This document shows positions 34,295 through 45,807 of a DNA stretch of 64,000 nt, in pieces; within the stretch, counting starts at the first letter, position 1; each line of letters opens with the position of its first letter. The notes under the pieces were generated by a model. That model had not been told where the DNA came from, did no database searches, and saw only the letters and a program-made list of their open reading frames with translations. This DNA comes from Solanum dulcamara (Eukaryota > Streptophyta > Magnoliopsida > Solanales > Solanaceae). A program made the position numbers and the translations under genes. The DNA lies in assembly GCF_947179165.1 (NCBI RefSeq), contig NC_077238.1, positions 38,739,793 through 38,803,792 of the forward strand, written 5' to 3'.

Positions 34295-36686
34295 TGTTAT
34301 ACCCCATACTTTTGCATCTTGAAAGACTTTGTACCCTGAGATGTTTTTGAGTTTCTTGAAAGATTTTTAAGCTTCTTAAACTTCTTAAGTTTCTTGAAAG
34401 GTTGTTAAGCTTTTTAGAAGTTGCCATGTGAGACGGATAAGCTATAAATCTATCAAATAACTCTAAGGAAAGGAGAATGTGATACCCTATAATAAGGAAG
34501 ATTGGAGATAGGGTTATAAAAATCTGAAAGGAATCGGAGGCCAAGTAGTAAGTTGTAGGACTCGACTTAGTTGTGTAAGCTATTACTTTGGATATGTTAC
34601 ATACTTAAGCTACTTGAGTACATACTAAGCTTACGTAGCAAGGATTACATAGGTTCATAAAGTAAGACGAGATTCTTTGGATGATTTCATAAGGATTCTT
34701 GACCTTAGAAACGAACTAAATTGAAGTCGTTATAGTAAAATCGAAATCGGGTAGTGTGTTGTGATTGTGGTGTTGCGGTTGAAGATGGTTGGTTGCTTGG
34801 CATAGGGCTGGAAGGTGATTTAAAAAGGGTGTGGGTGCTTCTGGTTGCAGCCACATGACCCTCCATTTCATATTATTAAAGGTTTTAAGAAATAAAGATT
34901 AAAAACTCTATTTTGGTATCGTAGTTAAGCCAGTTGTTTGGAGTTTGTATTTTGTAAAGTTGAAGTGTTTTACTTGTAAATATGCTTCTGGTTGTTGTTT
35001 TTGGTATGGTTTTTTATATTTTATCCGAGTTGAAATCTCAGGGATGTTGAAGTTATAGGAGAAATGCTGCTCGATTTCCGGTAACTTCAGAACTAGTAAT
35101 AAACTAGTCTAGGGAAATGGAAAAGGAAACGATTCCTATGGATACATGGGTGTAGAGTTGGAAATTAGAAAGTGAAAGGTTATTAACCTTACTATTAATA
35201 TCATGTTAAATAGGTTCAAAAGACGATGAGACGAACGTGGTTAAGAGTAATCCATAAGAGGTATGTGAAGCTACCTTCTTTCTCTTGGCATGTTTTTGGC
35301 ATAGGTATGTAAAGCTACCCCTTCCTTCTCTTGGCATATTTTGAGATAAGTATTACATGATGTAAGTTTTGGGGGTTATTCCATCCATAAAGATCCGAGC
35401 ATGATTTATCACTCTTATCTACTTCCTAATATTAGAACTTCCATAAAAATGGAGCTATGGATCTCAAGCCTTCTATATGATGGAGAGTAGTAAAAAAAGT
35501 GAAGCTATCTTCCTTTCTTTGGCATGGTCTTTATGAAACAAATATATGATTTTTATATTCTTCTAAGTAAGTTCCTATTTTTAGAGCCACTTGGATGGCC
35601 AATGTTTTAGATTTCCAGAGGTTCTATTTTGATGCAATCTATAGTAACATTCAAAAGGTACTTGATATGGCACTTGTCTTGATTTTTGAATGATAGCTCA
35701 TTTTGATCATTCCATCGAGTCTCAAATATGATTTAAATTGCATTTAGTTTCTCACTACTCTACTCGTGGATGTCTCAATACTTCCTTCACTGAGCCCGGA
35801 CCAGGAGATATATGATCGTGCGTACTTCTCTGCCTTGTTTGCCATGCCCCGATGTGAGGGGGAAGGTATGCCCTGTACATTGGTTGTGGAGTTATGTTGT
35901 GCCATTTACACATATGTTGATTTCTGATAATATGATATGATATGATTTAACATACACATCTAATATGATATGATCTGTTACGAAGATATTTCCTATTCTG
36001 GAGTTATGCTGTGTTGTGGCACTGATGATAGGATGGAGACCACGCTTTGTTCACCGCATCCCATAATGGGGCCGGATATAACATATGTTTTTCCGCATAT
36101 ATTATCAGGGGTTGTAATAAGCATTTTGATATTTCTGGATATTTCAGTCATTTTTTGCACATTCTGTTCTGGTGATGACTTTATTTATTACAACCCATGT
36201 TTTATATATTTAGTACATTTTCCATATTGACCCTCTTTCCTCGGCGGCTGCGTTATATGCCCGCAGGTATAGATGCTCGTTTTGCTGATCCTCTTGCTTA
36301 GGACATCCACTCTGCTGTTTGACGGTGCTCCTTTATCCAGAGCCCTATTTTGGTACTAACTTTTTTGTTGCATATTTGTACACGCTGGTCAAGGGTACGA
36401 TAAGGTCCTGACCCATCATATGATTAGGCTATCATTTTGTAGAGGTCTGTAGACTTGTGTTGTGGGTTCTATATATGTTCTATGGGTCCTGTATATGTGT
36501 TCTGGACTTTTATGTTTCGTGACGGCCTTAACAGCCTTCATGTGCTACATCTGCTTTTATGTGCTTCTTAGCGACCTCTTTTGATTTCTACATTTGTTTC
36601 TTCTACTAACATGCTAAGTGAGGCTAAGGGTACATATGGGTGCCTAGCTCGGGCACTAGTCATGGCCTACGGAGTGGGTCGTGACG
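34295..36686 (+). repeat. E5 5' LTR (2.39 kb, promoter part missing)
   Basis: It starts TGTTATACCCC and ends near GTCGTGACG. Compared with the 3' LTR it lacks the block found at 43483-44015, having only 13 bp (34675-34687) in its place. That block holds the G-box motifs and most of the transcribed leader. It does have 35206-36275, which the 3' LTR lacks. A direct duplication built on GGTATGTRAAGCTACC lies at about 35260-35350. The ORFs at 35970-36230 and 36581-36778 are chance. Confidence 0.87.
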
Positions 36687-36690
36687 AAAG

Positions 36691-36702
36691 TGATATCAGA
36701 GT
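36691..36702 (+). other. E5 primer binding site, decayed
   Basis: TGATATCAGAGT, two changes from the usual TGGTATCAGAGC. Both are of the G-to-A or C-to-T kind. Confidence 0.72.
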
Positions 36703-37520
36703 GGTCCTTCCTTGGAGTTTTTACATACCATATCTAGTAGAGTCTTGTTTATCGGTGTGTTTCACGCTATATCTATAAACAGGAGGCTACAAGACATTTA
36801 AGATGTTACCTTTCTTTTATATCTAAGATCGTGCGATAGACCCGAGTCATAGGAAAACTCCTTATATTAACCTTGAATGTTAACAGAAGGATGACAGCAA
36901 TGGAAGGAAGTGACTGTAGATATTGGAAGTCACAAGGCACGCAAGTAAGCAAAGGCACAAAAGATATCTGTTGGGTAAGGTATTGAAGTAGAACTAAAAT
37001 GTAAAGTCGTAAATTAAAAGGAAGCGTAGATAGGAAAGTGTAACAGGGGAAGTTCCAGTGGACGTACGAGGTAAGTCCATTTTCATACTATTGATTGTGG
37101 GTGCCCTGTGTGGCTGCGATATGATATGATATGATACATATATATGTATTTTTATACATGTTGGCCCTATGAGGCACTATTGGTATATTTTGCATGCAAG
37201 TTTTAGATAGTAAGAAATATAGAGGAAACTCTGTCCATATTTTTCTAGAAATAAAAAGAGAATGAGATACAGGGCTGTAGTATATCTTGAAAGGTCGTGC
37301 CCACAATAATGATGAGATTTGGATAAACTACGAGTATGGCTGGCCTCGAGAAATAAGTTAATTGCTGAATTAATGGCAATAGAAACTAGGAGGTCGATAT
37401 TGATATGATAAACCGAAGTTGGAAAGGACTTGTGACCCTAGGGAGATGATTTAGAGAAGACTGGTAGTTCTGGATAGAACGATATATTAAGGCACCGATG
37501 GAATTGATACACAAGGATAA
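36703..37520 (+). other. E5 internal region, left part: no coding sequence seen
   Basis: Purine-rich, AT-rich sequence without recognisable gag, pol, zinc knuckle or long frame. The first 100 bases resemble the leader that follows the primer site in other elements here (AGAGTCTTGTTTAT and AGGAGGCTA motifs). Nothing else is seen. The right edge holds the GATAA TSD copy of S2 (37516-37520). Confidence 0.7.
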
Positions 37521-38169
37521 TGTCACGACCCAACCCCGTAGGCCACGGCTGGGGTCCGACCTGGACCCCTCATATACCTACCTATCAGTTGTAGTCATAT
37601 TGAACTATGAACAAGGTGATACTACTCAAAAAAAAACTCCAATGAGTTAAAACGTTTTCGTGTACGTATGGCCTCCTTCACTCGTCTCATAACACATAAA
37701 GGCATGCAAGCTGACAAGGCTACTGTAACATAAAAATACTCACAAAATTTCATATAGGCATAATCAAAATGAACTCCCAAACATCCCACATCCATATGTC
37801 TACAGACCTCTAGGAATAGTAACAGCAACATATGGAAGGATAGGGCCCCCGCCATACCTCTGAATGTACAAATATATACATTAAGCGACCAGCATCAAAA
37901 TTTAGGCTCCAGAACAGTGAAGCACTTCTGACATAGCTGAGAGGAACTCCTAAGCTGACGGACTCCAAAATGAACATTTGTACCTGTGGGCATGAAATAC
38001 AGGCCCCCAAGAAAAGGAGGGTCAGTACAATATATGTACTTAGTATGTAAAGCATAACACATCGTAACTGAGGCTATAACTGAAATAGGGATGCAGGGGA
38101 AAAGTATATTAACTTAATGAATTACTGTACCTGCACCTTACGACACGTAAATCATACACATCATCATAT

Positions 38170-38720
38170 GCTGTGCCCGGCCCTCTAGTGAACTCGGTGT
38201 CATAAGCATTTTCTCATATTCACACGTCATCATATCATCACGTATGTTATTTCATCATATCATCGTATACGGTATCATATTATCGTATACGGTGTAATCT
38301 TATCATGTACATCATCGTATTCCACCTGGTTCACTGCGGGGCTCAAGGTCATAATGTATCACTCTAATCTCATATGCATGCTTACATAAAGTATCCGGCC
38401 CTTTAGTGAGGGACTCGGTGAATGGAGTGGTATACGTCTATAGCATACCATCATAATATACATACTGTACCCAGACCTCAAAGGAGGGACTCAGTGTTCC
38501 TTACTTATTCCGCCATATATACAATCACATTATAGCTGGCCCGGGACTCAGTGAATAATCGTATCGTCATAACATATAACATATATCACACCTCACGTAC
38601 GACATCATCTCCTCGTGCGTGGAACTACACACATTCGGCCCGGGACACGGTGAAAGAAGTAGTAACAGTATGCACGATAACGTTCCTGGCCCATCATGGG
38701 ACTCGAGGAAGGATGGGTTA
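38170..38720. repeat. Recurring GGCCC...GGGACTCGGTGAA motif array
   Basis: Copies on the plus strand lie near 38179-38199, 38397-38422, 38470-38496, 38538-38555, 38637-38655 and 38688-38710, with 0-8 bases between the GGCCC and GGGACTC parts. E7's 3' LTR has three (52451-52473, 52638-52663, 52695-52712) and S1 about three. The copy number therefore differs between family members. Confidence 0.72.
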
Positions 38721-40439
38721 CAGTATGTACGAATAGAGTAGTGAGAAACCATATACAACTAAGTCATTACCTGAGACTCGATGAAACAGTCAAGTGAACC
38801 GTCACCTGAAGACCAGGGGAGTAATTATCCGAGATACCCCTTTAGATGTCATTAGGGCTTACATCAGTTGGGGCTTCAGAGATCCCAGACATGCATCAAG
38901 ATAATGCCACACAATTTATGCAATCAGAAATATAGTCTATGCAACTAGAAACACAATTTATCTAGGCAAAGACTCAACTTATGCAATCAGACACATTTAT
39001 CATTTTAGAGCCATTAAAAAGAGGAGCTGGTACTTCCACTTACTATTCATTATATAGCAGGCTCGATAATAGTAATTTGATTACTTTCAGACTCTCAATG
39101 TTCAGAAGTGACTACAAGTCACGAGTTACACTCAGAGCTCATAAATGGAATTACCTCTAAACCCATATCATATATCATTTTACTTAAAATTAAGCCATTC
39201 CAAAGGAAAGAAGGGATAGGCTTTATATCTACTGGTTTTCATCACATAGAATACTTAAAGGCAACGACTCAGCTATTGCAAGAGTTCTACTATCAAGAAG
39301 TAAACGAGAGTCTTGACTCATACTCAGGGATTTACGAATGGATTGAATCTCAAATATCATACCTAGAATTTATAGCTTACATCTAATACATGCCAAAAGA
39401 AAAGAAGAATGGCTCTACATACTTATTCCAAAAACACGCCAAAAGAAAGCTTCACATACCTCGTATGGACTTCTCTTAATCACGTCCACGTCGTTGTCCT
39501 CGAAACCTATTTAACATGGAAGTAATGTAAGTATTAACAACCTTGGACTTTTCAGAAACTTAGACTACCCACACGTATTCATAACATTCATCCCTTCGCT
39601 AGCCTTCTCCACTAGTTCCTTAACTAGTTAAGGCGTTAACGGAAATCGGACAGCACCTTCCCTATAATGTGCCCTATCCGAATTCCCAACCATGTCCTTA
39701 GCACCTTCATCCAACCAAAAATACAACCATCAGACCATACATATACATATTATGATAACATTACACAATATAAACCCCCAACAATTCAGTCGAAACTAGG
39801 ATACCAAAATTAGAGTTTTTAATCTTTCTTTCGCGAATCCTTTAATTGCAAAGCGGAGGGTCGTGTGGCTGAAACCAGCAGCTCCCCCACCTCATTTAGA
39901 GAACTTTTAGACCCTGCAACACGCCACAACACAACCAGCATCAGCCCCCACGCGCACAACACCTTATTTCGACAACAATTTAACTATAGCGATTCCAAAT
40001 TCATTTATTTCGAATGCCGAACTTTTCAAACCTTTTACCCAACTTCCAGCAGCCCCTAAGGTGTGTAATATACCCTAATTTAACATCATAAACTTCAAAT
40101 TAGATGGGAAGAACTTACCTTTCCCAAAATTAGCTAGAACTTACCGAAATCGCGCCTCGGAATTTTTTTTAATGTGCTGAATCGTTGTGGCAGCTTGCTG
40201 TCCGTTTTTTGGCTGCACCAAACTCTAATTTTACTCTACTAATACTTCCATATCATCATGGTATATGCTATATAATTAATTTATGGAACAAAATTGGGAC
40301 TTACCTTATTTTTCTCTCAAGCCGTCGCAATTTTCTCCTTAGCCCTAGGGTTTGTTTTCCTTTGTTGCTGCTGATTTGTTTTGGATCTGAACTGAAGCCA
40401 TTAGTCATATATACATATATTTTGGTGGTCCTAGGTGGT

Positions 40440-40472
40440 GACACGTGTCAGCCCCTAAGGGGGACACGTGTC
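40440..40472. promoter_or_regulatory. Paired G-box palindromes in S2
   Basis: Two copies of the 10-bp palindrome GACACGTGTC (40440-40449 and 40463-40472) stand 13 bp apart. In LTR orientation they lie just upstream of a TATATAT-rich stretch (about 40400-40422). CACGTG is the core of plant bZIP/bHLH sites. The pair is also exact in E7's 5' LTR (62263-62272, 62286-62295). In the E7 3' LTR the first copy has changed to CATGTG (54132-54141) and the second is intact (54155-54164). Confidence 0.6.
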
Positions 40473-40968
40473 CAGCCCCTATTGGGCCACGGATCCATGC
40501 CATCAAGGAGGGGCTGCCATGTGGCAGTGGGGCCCACCTCCCCAAGCAGGTGGGTCACCTACTTGACCCCAAGCAGGTGGGTCACCTGCTTTCTTAGGTT
40601 CTGCCATGTGTCACCCTCCCATTGGCTGCCCCGCAAATTTTTTTTTCTTTCTTGTGGGTTCGTAATCTCATTCGTAATCTCGTCTCACTTCAAGAGCCTA
40701 TGAAACCCTTGCTACGCAAGCTTGGTATGTAATCAAGTAACTCACGTATGTAAGACTTCTAACTTAGTAGTTTACTTAGATAAGTCGAGTCCTACGACCC
40801 GTTACTTGGCCTCCAACTCCTTCCGACTCCAACCTTTCCTACCATGGGGTGTCACATTCTCCCTTCTTAGAGTTGTTCAATAGGGTCATAACTTAAGTAG
40901 CTCACATACTAGCTTCTAAGTAACTTAAGGAACCTTCCGAGTTCAAAGATGTGGGGTGTAACAGATAA

Positions 40969-43104
40969 ACTGTGATGAACTATAATTAAAAGGAGTAACA
41001 GTATGATTAAGACAAGAGTGCAAGGGAAACAGAATTATGACAGATATGAAGTATTAATAAGACAACTTGGGAGATATTAAGGATAAGACTAACTAAGAAG
41101 GGTAAGTAACCCATAGTAAGAATTGTGAAAAATGGTTAAGAAGTGTTATACTATGGGGTGGAATACGAACAGGATATGAAATGAATATAATGAGGATTGT
41201 TATGAAAATAAGTAAAGCCTAGTGAGAAAGTGTCTAGTGATAGGATGTGGTCCATGTAATAAGAATATAAGGATAAGTGTGAAATGGAAAAGCGGGCTAT
41301 GGAAAAAATAAGAAAGACTTATAAGTTCGTAGGGAAAGTTGAGAATAAAGATTATGCAATAACGGAAATGATAGCGAGCACAAAGAAAGAAAGAGTAACT
41401 GAAAGGAGTAAGCAAGAAGAAAGCGAGATGATAGTGTAACAATAGGTCATGACATGTGTAGCCAAAGATACGAATGCTAAAAGTGACAGAAATACAAAAG
41501 ACCAAGTTGTAAAAGAATGAGCAACGAGATAAAATGGGTGTTAAGGAATGATTGGTATGATCCGAATAAGGATGGATGGACAGAATATGTTTTGGAAATG
41601 AGAAAAAAAATTATGTGGAAGTAATGCGTTCCGAATAATACAGAGGTAGTATAAGATCCCTCTTATGCGGAATAAAAGATAGAAATAGATAGGATAAATG
41701 ATAAGAGAAATCAACGGAAGCACCCAAGATAGATATGATTAAATGAATAAAGATATGGAACGAAAGGGGGAACGTACAATATGAACTTAAAAGTGCAATA
41801 CGACTATATGGTTATAAGGTAAGGCCCCGATTGAGTCGAACTTGGTATGTTGTTGAGAAAATTAAAAGCTAGTGTTGGATACACAGTAAGGGCAAGGGGT
41901 ATAAGGTATAAAGGGGTGGTGGGTGCACACAACGTCGCCCCAACAATAGTGGAATCCTTAAGAGACAAAGATGGTAAACTTAAGGAATAAATGGTGCAAT
42001 ATACATTCATCCCAAGAAACAAAGGATATAGGTTGGGATAAAGCTACTCCTGCAAGAGAACCTTGGACAATTATCATTGAAATACAAGTATTGCCTAATT
42101 GAAATTGGAATGACTAAAAGTGATAATTAACTTTTGATAAATATAAGTAAAGTATGGCCTTGGATGAGTTATTCCATGGGTCACATTACACAAGTACAGA
42201 TTAATAGATGAGATGTCACACTATGTATGGAAAGGTTTTCATCGCTTTGTGACTTAGTCAAGGTTTCGTACGTACAGAATCAAGTTATAAAGGATGAAGA
42301 TAGAGATGGAAATGATATGGTACAAAGAGGATTGGGATAAGAGATTGGATGAGTTTTGAGATTGGACAAAGGTATAAGTACCCCTCCCCCCTTAAGGGGG
42401 GAATCAGGTGAGAAGAATGCAAGAGCAAGATAGAAACAATGGATATTACACTATAGCAGACATGGATGTTTAAACTTCAAGAAGATCCTGTGCTGAAGCA
42501 AGTTAGAAGGGTTGAAAGCCAACAATAATAGGATAGAAGTCAGAATGGTATTTAAGGCGGTTTCAAGAAGTTTTTGGAAAAACCCTGCACAACATAATGG
42601 TTATAGCATTGGTCGCGAATGATGCTGCGATAGGTAAATAACCAAGGAAAAGGGAAAGCAAGCCTCCTATGATTTGAAGTGAAAAGATCAAGGAGTGAAC
42701 AAAAGAAAAGAAAGAAGTATGATAAGATGGCACAAGCGAGTTTCAATGTGAATGAGATAGGTGAAGCAGAATGAACTCGAAGACGAAAAGACTACGTCTA
42801 CCTCAAATAAATTGTACCAAAAGGGTTATACAACCTATGAATATGTATGTGTTACATATAGGGATAAGTCAGTAAGTACTTGATAAAAGGAATAAGGGTT
42901 CAATAAGGACAATACAGTTATAATATTTTGGATACGTTACAAAGAGGTAGAGATGAGATATCCATACTTGTTCCCTATATCCAAAGGTAGTCTAAACTCC
43001 TAAAAGAATTGGAAGACAATGGTTATAGAGGACTCTCAAAAATCCACGTAAATCCCTATAAGACAAATTAACATTCAAGGACGAATGTTCTAAAGGGGGA
43101 AGAA
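40969..43104 (+). other. E5 internal region, right part: non-coding, polypurine tract at end
   Basis: About 2.1 kb of strongly purine-biased plus-strand sequence. The only long frames are on the minus strand, reflect this bias and have low-complexity Phe/Leu/Ser-rich products. No retroviral domain is recognisable. The end contains GGACGAATGTTC followed by the purine run TAAAGGGGGAAGAA (about 43091-43104), the polypurine tract before the 3' LTR. Confidence 0.75.
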
Positions 43105-44945
43105 TTTTATACCCCGTACTTTTGTATCTTGAAGGACTTTGTACCTTGAGAGGTTTTTAAGTTTCTTGAAAGATTTTTAAGCTTCTTAAACTTCTTAAGT
43201 TTCTTGAAAGGTTCGTAAGCTTCTTAGAAGTTACCATGTGAGATGGATAATCTATAACTCTATCAAATAATTCTAAGGAAAGGATAATGTGGTACCCCAA
43301 TAAGGAAGATTGGAGATAGGGTTATAAAAATCCGAAAGGAATCGGAGGCCAAGTAGTAACTCGTAGGACTCAACTTACTTGTGTAAGCTATTACTTTAGA
43401 TGTGTTACATACTTAAGCTACTTGAGTACATACCAAGCTTATGTAGCAAGGATTACATAGGTTCATAAATTAAGATGAGATTATGAACCCACGACGAGGA
43501 AAAGAGAGTGCCATATGGAAGCATGAGAGAGTGCCACGTGGAAGTAGCTGGAGCAAGGGGGTGGACCCCCACATTCTACATGGAAGCCCCGGATTGGAGG
43601 AGGGTATATAGTGTCCAAATGAGGGCTTGACAAATGTCACCACTTAGGGCTTGACACGTGTCACATTCTTATCTACAAACTTCTAGAGAAAAAAAGAAGA
43701 GAAGAGAAACCTTGAGCTAGAGAAAAAGAGCCATGGGTTGGAGAAAAAAAGGGTAAGTCCTCTGATTTTGTTTCGTGAATTAATTATATAGGGTATACCA
43801 TGAGGGTATGAAGGTGTTATTAATGTAAATTTATGATTTCAAGCAGCCTCAAAAGGATATCAAACACCATGAGGTTTCAGCCGCGCTAGAAGAACTTCCG
43901 AGGCGAGTTTTGGTGAGTTTCGGATAAGGTAAGGCTTTCCCATTTAAATTGGAGTTTATGATGTTGTTATGAGGTATATTACATGTCTTAAATAAGGCTG
44001 GAAGTGGGAAAACTGCATAAGGATTCTTAACTTTAGAAATGAACTAAATTGAAGTCGTTATAGTAAAAAATCGAAGTCGGGTAGTGTGTTGTGATTGTGG
44101 TGTTGCGGTTGAAGATGGTTGGTTGCGTGGCACATGGATGGAAGGTGTTTTAAAAAGGGTGTGGTTGCTTCTTGTTTCAGCCACATGACCCTCCATTTTA
44201 TATTATTAAAGGTTTTACGAAATAAAGATTAAAAACTCTATTTTGGTATCGTAGTTAAGCGAGTTATTTGAAGTTTTTATTTTGTAAAGTTGAAGTATTT
44301 TACTTGTAAATATGCTTCTGGTTGTTGTTGTTGGTATGGTTTTTGATATTTTGGCCGAGTTAAAATCTCTAGGATGTTGAACTTATAGGGGAGATGCTGC
44401 CCAATTTTTGGTAACTTCGGAACTAGTAATAAACTAGTCTAGGGAAATGGAAAAGGAAATGATTCCTATGGATACATAGGTGTAGAGTTGGAAATTGGAA
44501 AGTGAAAGGTTATTAACCTTACTATTAATATCATGCTCGTTTTGCTGATCCTCTTGCTTAGGACATCCACTCTACTATTTGATTGTGCTCCTTTATTTGG
44601 AGCTCTATTTTGGTGCTAACTTTTCTGTTGCATATTTGTACACATTGGTCAAGGGTACGACGGGGCCCTATCCCATCATATGATTAGGCTATCATTTTGT
44701 AGAGGTCTGTAGACTTGTGTTATGGGTTTTGTATATCTTCTATAGGTCCTGTATATGTGTTCTGGACTTTTACATTCCGTGACGCCCATAATGGCCTTCG
44801 TATGCTACATCTTCTTTTATGTGCTCATTAGCGACCTTTTTTAATTTTTACATTTGTTTCTTCTGCTAACATGCTAAGTGGGCTATGGGTACATATAGGT
44901 GCCTATCTCGGGCACTAGTCATAACCTACAGAGTAGGTCGTGATA
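43105..44945 (+). repeat. E5 3' LTR (1.84 kb, internally deleted)
   Basis: It starts TTTTATACCCC, where the 5' LTR has TGTTATACCCC, and ends TCGTGATA. It contains the promoter-like block missing from the 5' LTR, including CCACGTGG near 43535 and GACACGTGTC near 43653. It lacks 1070 bp present at 35206-36275 of the 5' LTR; the junction at 44535/44536 has ATG microhomology. A donor-like GGGTAAGT lies near 43750, after the frame MGWRKK. Confidence 0.87.
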
Positions 44946-44950
44946 AGAAA

Positions 44951-45576
44951 CCATATCTGATACACCCTATATGAACTTCTCATATGAGCTCTTGGGTCGG
45001 CAACCATGAATGAAGCATATTTTTACAATTGAGTAAACTTGAGGGAATACTCCCTCACACTCATACCCCCTTGCTTAAAGTTGATGAACTCTTTTACTTT
45101 GGCCTCCCTCAACTCCTATGGGAAAAAGCAATGAAGAAATACTCCCTTGAATTCATCCCAAGTCACAAGATCTTCCTCTCTAGGCCTCTCACTCTTGCAT
45201 TGATCAAAGTAAATTTGAGCAACATCCTTGAATTGGTGTGTTTCCAACTCTACCCTCTTAATCAGGCTGATTCCCATAATCTTTAAAATCTTGTAAATGT
45301 TATTAAAAACACTCGTGGATCGTCTTCCACCTTAGAATGCCAAAACTCTGGAGGATTCATCCTCATGAATCGATGAACTTTTGTTGCTACATTACCCATA
45401 TTTTGGGTTCATGGGAGAAACCACCTAATGATTGACTTATGTTGTAATGGCTTGAGTAAGTACTTAAAAGGCCATTCAAAACTCGACATTAGTCACTCGA
45501 TCATCCAAGGGCTCATTATTACTTGTTTCCCTTCTTCAAACACATTCCTTTGAGCAGGTTATATTCATGGAGGCAT
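44951..45576 (-). pseudogene. E2 gag N-terminal part, broken
   Basis: Read from ATG at 45576-45574 (ATGCCTCC), preceded by the acceptor-like TAATTTTTAG, down to the E5 junction. Recognisable blocks are MNPPEFWHSKVEDDP near 45310-45370, a capsid helix block near 45110-45230, SVREYSLKFTQL near 45030-45065 and VADPRAH near 44990. It ends in GVSDMVS, and the frame resumes with TECKMAML at 34285. Stops appear right after the start (MPP*). Not functional. Confidence 0.84.
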
Positions 45577-45807
45577 TTTCTAAAAATTACAAAAAACAAG
45601 CATTAGAGGAAAAGACTTAGAGTACCACTCTACTGCAAGACATATATCATGAAAGAAGTGAGATTTTCCTAAGTTGTTTAATAGCCTCTTATTCATGGAT
45701 GTGGAACACTTTACACTAACTAACAAAACTCTACTTACGTAAAATGTTAGACTCTCTAGGACACTCCGAAACCTTATGTTCTAATACCAAGTTTTCCACA
45801 ACCCAAG
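45577..45807 (-). other. E2 leader, primer binding site and LTR stub
   Basis: The leader is non-coding. The primer site (complement of 45778-45789) reads TGGTATTAGAAC, two transitions from the usual TGGTATCAGAGC. Only about 13 bp of E2's 5' LTR remain (45795-45807, TCCACAACCCAAG on the plus strand, a decayed TGTCACGACCC-type end). E6 begins at 45808. The rest of E2's LTR should lie beyond the right edge of the window. Confidence 0.72.

Larger units (their letters stand above)
37521..40963 (-). mobile_element. S2: solo LTR of the E7 family (3.44 kb)
   Basis: On the plus strand it starts TGTCACGACCC and ends GGTGTAACA. The exact TSD GATAA is at 37516-37520 and 40964-40968. It has no internal region, so it is a solo LTR. 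It is about 450 bp longer than E7's LTRs; the extra length lies around 38170-38720, where a GGCCC...GGGACTCGGTGAA motif recurs about six times. Two exact GACACGTGTC palindromes are at 40440-40449 and 40463-40472. The ORFs within (39108-39386, 40185-40703 and others) have no recognisable product. Confidence 0.93.
34295..44945 (+). mobile_element. E5: non-coding LTR element (LARD-like) in E2 gag
   Basis: A 10.65-kb insertion flanked by the exact 5-bp TSD AGAAA (34290-34294 and 44946-44950). E2's gag reading resumes beyond it. It has two related LTRs (34295-36686 and 43105-44945), a decayed primer site and a polypurine tract. The internal region shows no gag or pol in any frame. After removing solo LTR S2, the internal part is about 3 kb. 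Its LTR aligns with the LTRs of E7, S1 and S2, so it was probably moved in trans by a coding member of that family. Confidence 0.87.

Noticed and set aside
39108..39386. 92-codon plus-strand ORF with a protein-like composition
   Set aside because: It lies inside solo LTR S2. The matching positions of E7's LTRs do not keep the frame open.
41200..42746. Series of minus-strand ORFs in E5's internal region
   Set aside because: The plus strand is strongly purine-rich, so minus-strand frames lack stops by composition. The products are low-complexity and unrelated to known families.
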